This document shows, piece by piece, positions 1 through 6,430 of a stretch of 12,621 bases of DNA. The position numbers and the translations under genes were made by a program. How positions within the stretch are numbered: position 1 is the first letter of the stretch; every line of letters starts with the position of its first letter. Source of the stretch: an uncultured Porphyromonadaceae bacterium (GTDB taxonomy: Bacteria > Bacteroidota > Bacteroidia > Bacteroidales > Muribaculaceae); assembly GCA_900550395.1 (NCBI GenBank), contig URSD01000053.1, positions 1 to 12,621 of the forward strand. The letters are read 5' to 3'. Under the pieces are notes generated by a model. That model did not search any database. It saw only the letters and a program-made list of their open reading frames with translations, and had not been told where the DNA came from.

Positions 1-145
1 TTAATTTGGTCGGAGGTCTTGTTTTTTTTTTGTGGTGCGTTTGTCTATTTAATTAAAAAATAAGGTTTTTGGTACGCGGAGCCTACCTCTTACCTATCCC
101 CTCTCAACTATCAACTAATCCGAAAAAGTTAAAAACTGAATTTTA
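1..145. other. Intergenic stretch, no gene seen
   Basis: AT-rich with a long T run around 22-31. No reading frame here has a convincing start or family resemblance. The only recognisable item is a C/T-rich 19-base segment (93-111) that recurs inverted at 4857-4875. The T run could be the tail of a terminator for a gene left of the window, but no clear stem is visible before it. Confidence 0.5.
93..111 (+). repeat. 19-base dispersed repeat, copy 1
   Basis: CCTATCCCCTCTCAACTAT is found here and, exactly inverted, at 4857-4875. A related fragment (cccctctatcaactcc) lies at about 2914-2929. It looks like one of the short C/T/A-rich 'CTCCTAACTCC' style intergenic repeats common in Bacteroidales genomes (knowledge from the group; function unknown). 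The two exact copies bracket the AT-rich left part of the window. Confidence 0.7.
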
Positions 146-176
146 TTGCATAATAAAAATAAAAGTCTTACCTTTG
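146..176 (+). promoter_or_regulatory. Bacteroidales-type promoter
   Basis: TACCTTTG at 169-176 matches the Bacteroidetes sigma-ABfr -7 consensus TAnnTTTG. TTG at 146-148 sits 20 bases upstream, the usual spacing for the -33 element. The start site would be around 181-185. No equally good promoter is seen between here and 559, so this one probably drives the leader RNA and, by read-through, the 33-codon ORF and the secreted-protein gene. Confidence 0.65.
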
Positions 177-180
177 CAGC

Positions 181-346
181 ATGAAAAGGAAGGCAACAAT
201 ATCCAGCGCCTATCTCTCTTTCTCGAGAGAATATGTGGCAGCTATCCGGTCCAAGATGCGCGCGACGCATTCCGGCACCCTATCCTTTCACGCTTTCCGC
301 ACTCCTGCATAAGGCCTGAGCCTTGACGCGCGAGTGCGCTTTTTTT
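181..346 (+). ncRNA. Candidate structured leader RNA or sRNA
   Basis: Between the promoter and an intrinsic terminator lies a roughly 165-base transcript rich in secondary structure. A nested hairpin sits at 246-275 (CCGG pairs outside, ATGCG/CGCAT inside), followed by the branched terminator at 298-346. An open frame of 43 codons starts with ATG at 181 and stops with TAA at 310-312, inside the terminator loop, as in leader-peptide attenuators. However, ATG 181 would be at or next to the transcript start and has no ribosome site, and the peptide is not rich in any single amino acid. AAGGC at 190-194 duplicates AAGGC at 311-315, so either can pair with GCCTT at 320-324, which allows an alternative fold. 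It matches no RNA family I know. It could be a stand-alone sRNA or a regulated 5' leader of the genes downstream. Confidence 0.45.
298..346 (+). terminator. Branched intrinsic terminator or attenuator
   Basis: CGCACTC (298-304) pairs with GAGTGCG (332-338), followed by seven T (340-346). Inside the loop a second hairpin, AAGGC/GCCTT with a CTGA loop (311-324), forms. The structure lies about 70 bases before the 33-codon ORF and well before the secreted-protein gene, so it either ends a small RNA or controls read-through into those genes. Confidence 0.65.
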
Positions 347-390
347 GCATCATCATGCACGGCAGCCCTCGGGTAGCGCTGCTTCGCTTT

Positions 391-403
391 CAATAAACAA
401 CAT
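391..403 (+). promoter_or_regulatory. A-rich translation start module, copy 1
   Basis: CAATAAACAACAT occurs here, 14 bases before the ATG of the 33-codon ORF, and again exactly 150 bases later at 541-553, just before the ATG of the secreted-protein gene. Bacteroidetes start sites use A-rich leaders instead of Shine-Dalgarno pairing, so the shared module supports real translation of both frames. Confidence 0.6.
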
Positions 404-416
404 AAGTCCATCGACA

Positions 417-518
417 ATGAACATTCTCGACTTCCTTCGGGAGCATCCGCAATGGTACGTCAGTGTAAGCTACACCGACGGCTACGGCGTGTACGTTGAC
501 GTGGGACTCGACGAATAA
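417..518 (+). CDS. Small 33-residue protein of unknown function
   Basis: The frame runs from ATG 417 to TAA 516-518 and encodes a 33-residue peptide. It begins MNILDFLREHPQWYV, then a Tyr/Gly/Val/Asp-rich half containing DGYGVYVDVGLDE. There is no signal peptide or membrane segment; the net charge is clearly acidic, with an aromatic-rich middle (W13, Y14, Y19, Y23, Y26). The start is supported by the A-rich module at 391-403, identical to the one before the next gene. The frame has no upstream start after a stop at 324-326. It ends 40 bases before the secreted-protein gene and probably shares its transcript. I do not recognise a family. It could be an independent small protein or a regulatory upstream ORF. 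Confidence 0.5.
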   Translation: MNILDFLREHPQWYVSVSYTDGYGVYVDVGLDE

Positions 519-540
519 TAGAAAACACACTAAACCAATT

Positions 541-553
541 CAATAAACAACAT
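541..553 (+). promoter_or_regulatory. A-rich translation start module, copy 2
   Basis: Exact second copy of CAATAAACAACAT, ending five bases before ATG 559. It fixes the start of the secreted-protein gene at 559, where the signal peptide also begins. Confidence 0.6.
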
Positions 554-558
554 TTCTT

Positions 559-2211
559 ATGAAAAAACTTCTACTCACACTCCTGCTGCTCTTCTCTGTG
601 GGGATGGTAGCAAAGGCGGCCGAAGCTAATGTTACTGTAGAAACAAATTCCAGCAACATTAGCAACTCACTGCAAATTGTAAACAATGGAGATTTTACAA
701 TCACGTATCCCTCAGGCACGAATTTTAGCACCGATCACATTCGTTTGTACGCAGGTAAGACCATGACGATTGAAGCTGCCGAAGGTATAACAATTCTAAA
801 TATTGCATTCACAACCACCGGCAATTACGCCTTCAATCTCTCTGCCAATACTGGCAGTATCGATAACTCCAACAAAAGTTGGACTGGATCGTCAAGCTCG
901 CTCTCAATAACAAACAATTCTACTGCTCAAATTCGATTTACCAAACTGGTAATCACGTACAATAAGGAAGTTCAAGACCCCAACGCAATTTCTATCGCTG
1001 CTCAGTCAGGCGACACCAAATATCTCTCCGGCAACACTTACGAAGTCGAAGCAGGCACAGAGGTTACTTTCACAATTGAAAATTATGAGGGAGCCACAAT
1101 TACCGCAGCCGTAGGCAACGACTTGGTTGAATTTGTAGACGGGAGTTATACCGCTACAATCAATGAAGACACCGAGGTAATGATTGAAGTTGAAAAAGAC
1201 GGCAAAAGCGTAAGTGCAGAATACACCTTTACCGTTAAAGTAGCTCCCGTACTTGATGGTACCGGTTGGGCACTTGTAACAGATGCAGCTCAATTGAATG
1301 CCGGTGATTTGCTTATCATTGCTTCCGATGCCGCTGCTGCCGGTAACAAGAGCAACACCAATAACCGTCCGAGCGTAAATGTCACCATAACCGAAAATAT
1401 CCTCACCTATTCAGAGACAGCGGAATTCCAGCCTCTTATCGTCAAACTCGGAGGAAGCACCGGTAAATGGACATTTGAAACCACTAATTATCTGGGTACA
1501 AACGGCTTCTTGGCTTCTGCTACAAGTGGTAGCAACAACCATCTAAAGGTGCAGAGCACAGCAATGACTGCTACTATTGCTATAAATAACAATAATGCAA
1601 CAGTAGTATTCGACGCCGGTGGCAGTTTCAATCGTACCACTTTAATGAAAAACTCAAATAGCGCACTATTTGCATGCTATTCCGGGGGACAGAGTCCAAT
1701 CCAGCTTTATAAGTATGTCGCTCCCGAGCCTGCGCTTGACGGCGAGCCGATTGTAAACATCAAGCACGGCAGCGTAGGCGGTGTTCTTACTGTTGATTAC
1801 ACATTTACGGTGGCTCACTATGATGCCAACAAGCACAGCTTCGATGTTAAGTTGAGTGTAGACGGCAACAACGACATCGTCTTTGAGGAAGTTAAGTCCG
1901 CGGTTAATGCAGCTCCCGCCCGCGCTAATGCCGAGTCGACCGTATTCCACAAGGTAATGACTGCCAAACATGAGAGCCTGAAGGGCGCTACACCTCAGGT
2001 ATCGGTGCTCGCCACTCTCAACGGTGCAGAGGTTCACAACAAGGCGTATGGTGCAGGCGACATCGTAACCACCGGCATCGAGGACGTAACGGTTGAGGGC
2101 GAAGGCGAAGCCGAGTACTTCAACCTCCAGGGTCTGCGCGTAGCTCAGCCCGAGGCCGGTCAGCTCTACATCAAGCGTCAGGCCGGTAAGGCCGTGAAGG
2201 TCCGCTTCTGA
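559..2211 (+). CDS. Secreted beta-rich surface protein with NLQG-type C-terminal tail
   Basis: This is a 550-residue exported protein of unknown role. Residues 1-20 form a clear Sec signal peptide (MKK, then a leucine stretch, with cleavage likely at AKA/AE). About 21-137 and 230-388 are Ser/Thr/Asn-rich beta domains; the second contains FACYSGGQSPIQLYKY, a pattern I associate with Bacteroidales extracellular beta-sandwich domains. About 140-229 is Ig-like. The final 40 residues (TGIEDV, then EAEYFNLQGLRV, ending LYIKRQAGKAVKVRF) form a tail shared by many Bacteroidales secreted proteins and resembling a C-terminal sorting or anchoring domain; type IX secretion is possible but not shown. No catalytic motif is seen, so an adhesin or carbohydrate-binding role is only a guess. 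The last 160 codons are GC-richer than the rest, suggesting a mosaic gene. It is closed by the terminator at 2232-2268. Confidence 0.8.
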   Translation: MKKLLLTLLLLFSVGMVAKAAEANVTVETNSSNISNSLQIVNNGDFTITYPSGTNFSTDHIRLYAGKTMTIEAAEGITILNIAFTTTGNYAFNLSANTGSIDNSNKSWTGSSSSLSITNNSTAQIRFTKLVITYNKEVQDPNAISIAAQSGDTKYLSGNTYEVEAGTEVTFTIENYEGATITAAVGNDLVEFVDGSYTATINEDTEVMIEVEKDGKSVSAEYTFTVKVAPVLDGTGWALVTDAAQLNAGDLLIIASDAAAAGNKSNTNNRPSVNVTITENILTYSETAEFQPLIVKLGGSTGKWTFETTNYLGTNGFLASATSGSNNHLKVQSTAMTATIAINNNNATVVFDAGGSFNRTTLMKNSNSALFACYSGGQSPIQLYKYVAPEPALDGEPIVNIKHGSVGGVLTVDYTFTVAHYDANKHSFDVKLSVDGNNDIVFEEVKSAVNAAPARANAESTVFHKVMTAKHESLKGATPQVSVLATLNGAEVHNKAYGAGDIVTTGIEDVTVEGEGEAEYFNLQGLRVAQPEAGQLYIKRQAGKAVKVRF

Positions 2212-2231
2212 TCTGAATCCATCCCCCATAC

Positions 2232-2268
2232 AAATCGCCCTCTGCCGCCTCGCGGCCGAGGGCGATTT
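2232..2268 (+). terminator. Strong hairpin terminator after the secreted-protein gene
   Basis: An 11-base perfect outer stem (AAATCGCCCTC, 2232-2242, with GAGGGCGATTT, 2258-2268) encloses a second 5-base stem GCCGC/GCGGC with a CTC loop. The AAA...TTTT ends let it act on the plus strand and perhaps in both directions. It starts 20 bases after the stop codon. Confidence 0.85.
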
Positions 2269-2313
2269 TCTATAATGTGTTATGCACCACATACATGGAG
2301 GCGGATGCACCGG

Positions 2314-2343
2314 GGTGCATCCCTACAGTTCATTTGTAGCCAA
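2314..2343 (+). repeat. 30-base direct repeat, left copy
   Basis: Begins GGTGCATCCCTACAG and ends TTTGTAGCCAA. It matches 2698-2727 in 28 of 30 positions (differences at 2323 and 2328). The two copies are 384 bases apart and mark the outer limits of most of the hairpin mosaic. Confidence 0.85.
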
Positions 2344-2697
2344 TGCGTTAAAATGGCGCAACCCGCGCTCGTCGCGGGTTGAATATGGTTAGCCGGTGGT
2401 TAGGGAGCGACCGCAGGGAGCGACGTACCACCGGTAGCGTCACCAACATGAATCAACCCGCCGCATGGCGGGTTGCACGACGTCCGAGTTTATTGTCAGA
2501 TTTTCAGAATGATTCGTGGCCGCCAGTGGCTGTGCAACCCGCCATCCGGCGGGTTGATGCCCTTTACTGAACCTACCGCGGATACGGCGCTATGCGCCTT
2601 AATCCGCGGCTAACCGGATTTTACCCGCCATGCGGCGGGTATCCGCTTGATACACTGTTAACTGATGGGGCATGGTTATTTGAACCGCATTGCCCCC

Positions 2698-2727
2698 GGT
2701 GCATCCATACAATTCATTTGTAGCCAA
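2698..2727 (+). repeat. 30-base direct repeat, right copy
   Basis: Second copy of the repeat at 2314-2343, with two differences (2707 and 2712). Its left neighbour is the GGGGCA/TGCCCC hairpin, and its right neighbour is the AT-rich palindromic element at 2736. Confidence 0.85.
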
Positions 2728-2735
2728 CACAATAT

Positions 2736-2836
2736 GGTATTATCGAAACAAAAATACAGAAATGACAGAAGCAACAAACTCTTAATCGTTTTAAGCTAAA
2801 TCCTTATTAGTCTGTTATTTCTGTATTTTTGTATCC
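2736..2836. repeat. Dispersed AT-rich palindromic element, copy 1
   Basis: Arms 2748-2769 and 2811-2832 are inverted repeats matching in 21 of 22 bases (ACAAAAATACAGAAA... against ...TTTCTGTATTTTTGT), around a 41-base centre. The element begins GGTATTATCGA, exactly as copy 2 at 6431-6522 does, and both right halves contain GTCTGTTATTT. It is therefore a small repeated family, not a one-off terminator, although the hairpin could also stop transcription. The remaining 2837-2933, up to the stop codon of the TOPRIM-like gene, holds nothing but a small CTCGT/ACGAG hairpin (2893-2905). Confidence 0.75.
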
Positions 2837-2933
2837 CTACCGCCCTCCTGCAGCCCCCCTGCTGTACCTTTTGACCTTATGGCCTTCTGTATCTCGTCAT
2901 ACGAGCTAACTTCCCCTCTATCAACTCCAAGTA

Positions 2934-3677
2934 TCACTCGAAACGTTCGCGGGGGAAGTAGTAATACAGGAACATGGGGAAGGCATTCAGAATGGCAACC
3001 TCGCCGTGGGGCATGACATGCTTGGAGAGCTGAGCATCAAAGACGGGAAGCTGCTCCACATCGTCCTTCGCCGAAGGCATGGACCGGTTGCCGGTGGTAA
3101 GCATGTTGGCCTTTGATACATGCTGACGCACGAGGTGAAGCCAATTGTCCATGTCCTTCAGAAATCCGTAACCGCGATAGTGGCAGAACTGCCGCGCTCT
3201 TTTCTTGAAAACATCGCCGATGCTGTCTGCACGGGAAACTGTATACGTGTGGAAATTTCCATCAGGCAGCGCTTTGGTATGCTGAATGCTTTCAATCATG
3301 GGATAACTGATAAACAATTTTCCATTCTCGGTTTCCTCATTGAAATAATCAAGCAGCTCACGTACGCGCGTGTTTTTTGAGTCGAGGTCGCCACGATAAA
3401 AATCGTAATCGAAAAAGAGGTACACCGACTCAAAATCAGAGCTTTTGTATTTAAAAATCTCGTTAGCGGGATCTACCTTTGACATTTCAGCTTTGAGGAC
3501 ATCGACAACATCGGCGAATCCGTCGAATTCATCCTTCAGACGTTTGTAGAATGTGTAGATACTGCTGCAGAACGAGCACTTGACATGATCGTCATTGCCG
3601 CGAGGAAAGAACAGGCTTTTAATGCCCTCGTACAACGGAGGTTCGTATCTCGCGCCCTCAAAAATGAACAGAATCAT
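2934..3677 (-). CDS. TOPRIM-like RloB-family protein, partner of AAA ATPase
   Basis: This 247-residue protein carries TOPRIM-type acidic residues: E7 in FIFEGARYEPPLYEG, directly after the first predicted beta strand, and D90/D92 in YLFFDYDF. The E-G-x-x-x-E-P-x-x-Y pattern (7-16) and ISYPMIES (123-130) resemble RloB-like proteins, whose usual form is CEGxxTEPxY with a later SNPxFE motif; the family is inferred to bind metal and cut nucleic acid. DUF4435/AriB of the PARIS system has a comparable fold and genetic setting. The start codon lies inside the stop of the upstream ATPase gene (ATGA, 3674-3677), so the two are translationally coupled and probably form one complex. Composition is AT-richer than the metabolic operon. 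C34/C37 (CSFC) form an isolated Cys pair. TOPRIM assignment is fairly safe; defence function is inference. Confidence 0.7.
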   Translation of the reverse strand: MILFIFEGARYEPPLYEGIKSLFFPRGNDDHVKCSFCSSIYTFYKRLKDEFDGFADVVDVLKAEMSKVDPANEIFKYKSSDFESVYLFFDYDFYRGDLDSKNTRVRELLDYFNEETENGKLFISYPMIESIQHTKALPDGNFHTYTVSRADSIGDVFKKRARQFCHYRGYGFLKDMDNWLHLVRQHVSKANMLTTGNRSMPSAKDDVEQLPVFDAQLSKHVMPHGEVAILNAFPMFLYYYFPRERFE

Positions 3678-4768
3678 AGCTCAAACGCATTTCCCCTGTA
3701 CATTTTCTCGATATTGTTGCCCCACCGCAATTCCTTCTCAGTACATAGATTCAGCGGCCTGATGCGTCGGCCGTCAATCAGGAAATTGCAATCAGGACGC
3801 AGTAAGTCGTTGGACATCAAATACGTATTATGCGAGGTCACAAATATCTGATTGTTGAAAGAAAACAATTTCTGACAGACCTTGAAAGACAAGTCGAAAT
3901 GGTAAAAAGCATCGAACTCGTCAATCATAACGAACGAAGCCTCCGACAATCTCTGAATCCAATAGTAGAGCAGCGTGAGGGAACTGGTGCCGGTAGACCT
4001 TACCTTGTAGAACGGCACACCGGAGCCCATGTCGCACATCAGCTGTTTGTCGCCTTTAGCGGCTTTCCTGAACTTGATATTCTGTCCGCTGACATTCTTT
4101 AAAAACGCAGAGAAATCATCGACAAGCTTATTGGAAATAATAAACTCGTCAATATTCGCTACAGTATCCTCCAGGCCGGCAAAACCTCTTTCCTCGTGAT
4201 TCCAAAAGAGGAGCATACCATCTACAAAGTCTTTCAGTTTTTTCAACGGATGTTCCGACTCAAGAGGATATACGCTCCACAGATAGGCCAGCACAGACAC
4301 GCGATTGCTGCTCTCGGCAAGCTGTTGCCTGGTGTCCTGGGTCATGGGAAACTCGTCGCTACCCATTTCCAACTTATTGCGGTCCAGATCAAAAAGCATC
4401 CTGCCGTCTATAATCACCGTTTCCTTTACAATGCCCGCCAGGTCCTTGGAGTACATATATTCCACGACATTCCGGTCGAAGCGGAAGGTGTACTCGAAAG
4501 ATACCGGCGCCTTGGCATGGAACTGGTTTATCACAGTATCGAACTGATGCTTGTTTTTTGATTTCTGGGTAAGATGCAGTATTATGTCGAAGATCGCCAA
4601 AGCCAAGTTGGACTTACCGGAACCGTTAGGTCCATAAATGATGCCGTTCTTCACTATGCCGTCCTTTATGGCGAAATCGTTGAATGTGTAGTTGCCGGGG
4701 TGAGAGAGATCCCACTCTATCCTGTCGGCAAATCCTCTGTAGTTTTTTACAGCAAATTTTGTTAACAT
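3674..4768 (-). CDS. AAA/ABC-type ATPase (AAA_15/RloA-like)
   Basis: This 364-residue protein is an ABC/SMC-like ATPase of the AAA_15/AAA_21 group. The N-terminus MLTKFAVKNYRGF is the usual first strand. Walker A is GPNGSGKS (46-53). An ABC-signature-like STGTSSLTLLYY lies shortly before Walker B VMIDEFD (280-286), and an H-loop-like TSHNT is at 311-315. The middle, about 60-240, is the variable region typical of OLD/RloA/AriA proteins. No nuclease domain is fused; that role seems to be supplied by the TOPRIM-like partner encoded next, overlapping by 4 bases. It begins after a promoter-like box at 4794-4801. In known pairs (RloA with RloB; AriA with AriB) the ATPase senses or scaffolds and the TOPRIM protein is the effector. 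A full-length, intact gene. A different cellular role, such as DNA repair, cannot be excluded. Confidence 0.8.
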   Translation of the reverse strand: MLTKFAVKNYRGFADRIEWDLSHPGNYTFNDFAIKDGIVKNGIIYGPNGSGKSNLALAIFDIILHLTQKSKNKHQFDTVINQFHAKAPVSFEYTFRFDRNVVEYMYSKDLAGIVKETVIIDGRMLFDLDRNKLEMGSDEFPMTQDTRQQLAESSNRVSVLAYLWSVYPLESEHPLKKLKDFVDGMLLFWNHEERGFAGLEDTVANIDEFIISNKLVDDFSAFLKNVSGQNIKFRKAAKGDKQLMCDMGSGVPFYKVRSTGTSSLTLLYYWIQRLSEASFVMIDEFDAFYHFDLSFKVCQKLFSFNNQIFVTSHNTYLMSNDLLRPDCNFLIDGRRIRPLNLCTEKELRWGNNIEKMYRGNAFEL

Positions 4769-4793
4769 CGGGGGAGGTGTATCAATTCATCTG

Positions 4794-4801
4794 CAAATAT
4801 A
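4794..4801 (-). promoter_or_regulatory. Promoter -7 box for the ATPase/TOPRIM pair
   Basis: Read on the minus strand this is TATATTTG, a perfect TAnnTTTG box, 25 bases before the ATPase start at 4768. No good -33 TTTG is visible at the expected distance, so the promoter is weak or controlled. It implies that the pair is transcribed separately from the exuT gene upstream. Confidence 0.5.
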
Positions 4802-4856
4802 ACAATTAAAATTGGCTTTCGTAATTTTTTTACGGCATATTTTTTTTGTTTGCCTT

Positions 4857-4875
4857 ATAGTTGAGAGGGGATAGG
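4857..4875 (-). repeat. 19-base dispersed repeat, copy 2
   Basis: Exact inverted copy of 93-111. It lies between the ATPase promoter and the exuT 3' hairpin, next to further C/T-rich 'ACTCCTAACTCC' text at 4927-4955. Confidence 0.7.
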
Positions 4876-4884
4876 AGTTAGGAT

Positions 4885-4947
4885 TGCGCCTCGCGCAGTT
4901 AGAAGTGAGGAGTTACAGCAGAGCGTTCCTCACTCCTCACTCCTAAC
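4885..4947 (-). terminator. Hairpin pair downstream of exuT
   Basis: Arms 4898-4913 and 4932-4947 form a 16-base stem with one G-U pair on the minus transcript. A second small hairpin, TGCGC/GCGCA with a 3-base loop (4885-4897), follows immediately. It begins about 25 bases after the exuT stop. There is no U tract, so it is a 3' end stabiliser or a Rho-type stop at best. The arms are made of the C/T-rich repeat family found at 93-111. Confidence 0.45.
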
Positions 4948-4972
4948 TCCCAACTCTTCACTGTCCGGGGCA

Positions 4973-6403
4973 TTACAGCTCTATCTTGCGGTAGCGGGGG
5001 ACGAGGGCTTTCATGATGGCCCAGGCGAGGATGTAGCTTAGGGCGCAGATGCAGAAGACGATCATATAGCCGGCGGGCTTGCCTTCGAAGCCGAAGAAGG
5101 TGAAGGCGGCGCCGCGGGCGGCGGCGTAGTCGAAGAGGATGCCGCTGCCCTGGTTGATGACGTAGCAGCCGATGCCGCCGGCCATGGTGCCGATGCCGAC
5201 GATGGAGGCCACAGTGCTGGTGGGGAACATGTCGCCGATGGTGGAGTAGAGGTTGGCGCTCCATGCCTGATGGCCGGCGCCTGCGAGGCCGATGATGACA
5301 GCGGGCCACCACGCGGAGTGAACGCCGAGGGGCTGGGCGAAGAGGGCGAGCATGGGCAGGAAGGCGAAGATGAGCATGGCGCGCATACGTCCGGCGTAGG
5401 GGTTCATGCCGAGGCGGTCGATGAAAATTTTGGGGAGGTAGCCGCCGCCGATGCTGACGATGGTGACGATGAGATAGAGGGTGAAGATGAGCGCCTGGCC
5501 CATGGGCGTATAGGAGGCGTAGCCGTACTGGTCGGAGAAGTAGGCGGGAGCCCAGAAGAGGAAGAACCACCAGACGCCGTCGGTGAGGGCCTTGCCGGTG
5601 ATGAAGGCCCAGGTCTGGCGGAAGCCGAAGCAGCGCCAGAAAGGCAGCGAACGAGTCTGTTCCTGCTCTATCTGTTTCTCGGACTCGCCGGCCTCGTCCT
5701 GCTGGATGTAGGCGAGCTCGGCGCTGTTGACGCGCTTCGACTTCTCGGGCAGCTCGTAGGAACCGGCCCAGAAGAACATCCACACGAAGCCGAGGGCACC
5801 GATGATGATGAAGGCCATCTCCCAGCCCCACAAGCGGGCAAGCAGGGGAATGCAGAGGGGTGCGGCGAGGGCGCCGACGCTGGCGCCGCTGTTGAAGATG
5901 GCGGTGGCGAAGGCGCGGTCTTTCTTGGGGAAGTAGAGGGCGGTGACCTTGATGGCGGCGGGGAAGTTGCCGGCCTCGCCGAGGGCCAGCAGCGCGCGAC
6001 ATCCCAGGAAGAGGTAGACGCTGAGGGAGGAAACGGCGAGAGCGAGGGCGCTGCCACTCTCGATGGCGCGGAGGGCGGCGATGGATTCGACACCCTCGAC
6101 CTTCATGGTGACCCATCCGCAGCCGGCGTGGAGGCATGCGGCGAGCGACCAGATGAAGATGGCCCAGAGGTAGCCTCGGCGTGCGCCCATCCAGTCGATG
6201 AACTTACCGGCAAAGAGGCTGACAGCAGCGTAGAAGAGGGAGAAGAAGCCGGTGATGGTGCCGTAGGCGGTGTCGGTCCAGTGGAATTCGGGGGCGATGA
6301 AGTCTTTCCAGGTGAGGGAGAGTACCTGACGGTCAAGGTAGTTGATGGTGGTGGCGAAGAACAGCAACGAGCAGATGACCCAGCGCCAGTTGGTCTTTTT
6401 CAT
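4973..6403 (-). CDS. exuT: Hexuronate transporter, MFS (ExuT-like)
   Basis: This 476-residue inner-membrane symporter belongs to the anion:cation symporter branch of the major facilitator superfamily. Hydrophobic segments fit 12 helices with a charged central loop around 220-250. Near the N-terminus INYLDRQ and in helix 4-5 GEAGNFPAAIK are the hallmark motifs of ExuT/GudP/YjjL-type carriers; NSGASVGALAAP follows. The substrate is most likely glucuronate or galacturonate, judged from uxaC directly upstream. It is the last gene of the hexuronate operon, 140 bases after uxaC; that gap holds a palindromic repeat that could lower expression relative to uxaC or host its own promoter. The start at 6403 (MKKTNWRW) is preceded by an A-rich leader on the minus strand. 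Confidence 0.88.
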   Translation of the reverse strand: MKKTNWRWVICSLLFFATTINYLDRQVLSLTWKDFIAPEFHWTDTAYGTITGFFSLFYAAVSLFAGKFIDWMGARRGYLWAIFIWSLAACLHAGCGWVTMKVEGVESIAALRAIESGSALALAVSSLSVYLFLGCRALLALGEAGNFPAAIKVTALYFPKKDRAFATAIFNSGASVGALAAPLCIPLLARLWGWEMAFIIIGALGFVWMFFWAGSYELPEKSKRVNSAELAYIQQDEAGESEKQIEQEQTRSLPFWRCFGFRQTWAFITGKALTDGVWWFFLFWAPAYFSDQYGYASYTPMGQALIFTLYLIVTIVSIGGGYLPKIFIDRLGMNPYAGRMRAMLIFAFLPMLALFAQPLGVHSAWWPAVIIGLAGAGHQAWSANLYSTIGDMFPTSTVASIVGIGTMAGGIGCYVINQGSGILFDYAAARGAAFTFFGFEGKPAGYMIVFCICALSYILAWAIMKALVPRYRKIEL

Positions 6404-6430
6404 TGAGGTTTAAGGTTTAGTCGCTATTTC

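Larger units (their letters stand above)
2303..2727. repeat. REP-like hairpin mosaic, no gene
   Basis: This gene-free stretch contains at least eight hairpins. They are: 2303-2322 (9-base arms, 2-base loop); 2359-2381 (CAACCCGCG/CGCGGGTTG); 2393-2434 (CCGGTGGT/ACCACCGG, enclosing two copies of GGGAGCGAC); 2454-2475 and 2535-2556 (both CAACCCGCC/GGCGGGTTG); 2576-2609 (CCGCGGAT/ATCCGCGG with an inner GGCGC/GCGCC); 2615-2645 (TACCCGCC/GGCGGGTA with CGGAT/ATCCG outside); and 2667-2696 (GGGGCA/TGCCCC, inner GGTT/AACC). The units at 2454-2475 and 2535-2556, with their flanks, are near-perfect inverted copies of each other, as in the paired REPs of BIME elements. The whole is bracketed by a 30-base direct repeat. 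No transposase is present. An open frame of 63 codons at 2379-2570 only reads through the palindromes. Confidence 0.85.

Noticed and set aside
181..312. 43-codon frame as a normal protein gene
   Set aside because: Its ATG is at or near the predicted transcript start without a ribosome site; kept only as a possible leader peptide within the RNA entry.
69..326. 85-codon plus-strand frame
   Set aside because: It starts before the promoter at 146-176 and runs through the terminator stem; no family resemblance.
2379..2570. 63-codon frame inside the hairpin mosaic
   Set aside because: It reads across several palindromes and has no start signal.
2359..2645. CRISPR array
   Set aside because: The CAACCCGCC units are palindromic, irregularly spaced (about 40-95 bases) and in mixed orientation, with no constant repeat-spacer pattern and no cas genes.
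4899..6137. 412-codon minus-strand frame inside exuT
   Set aside because: Arg/His/Pro-rich out-of-frame reading of exuT that also runs through the 3' hairpin.
5270..6406. 378-codon plus-strand frame opposite exuT
   Set aside because: Low-complexity Gly/Glu/Asp-rich translation of the antisense strand of a membrane protein gene; no start signal.
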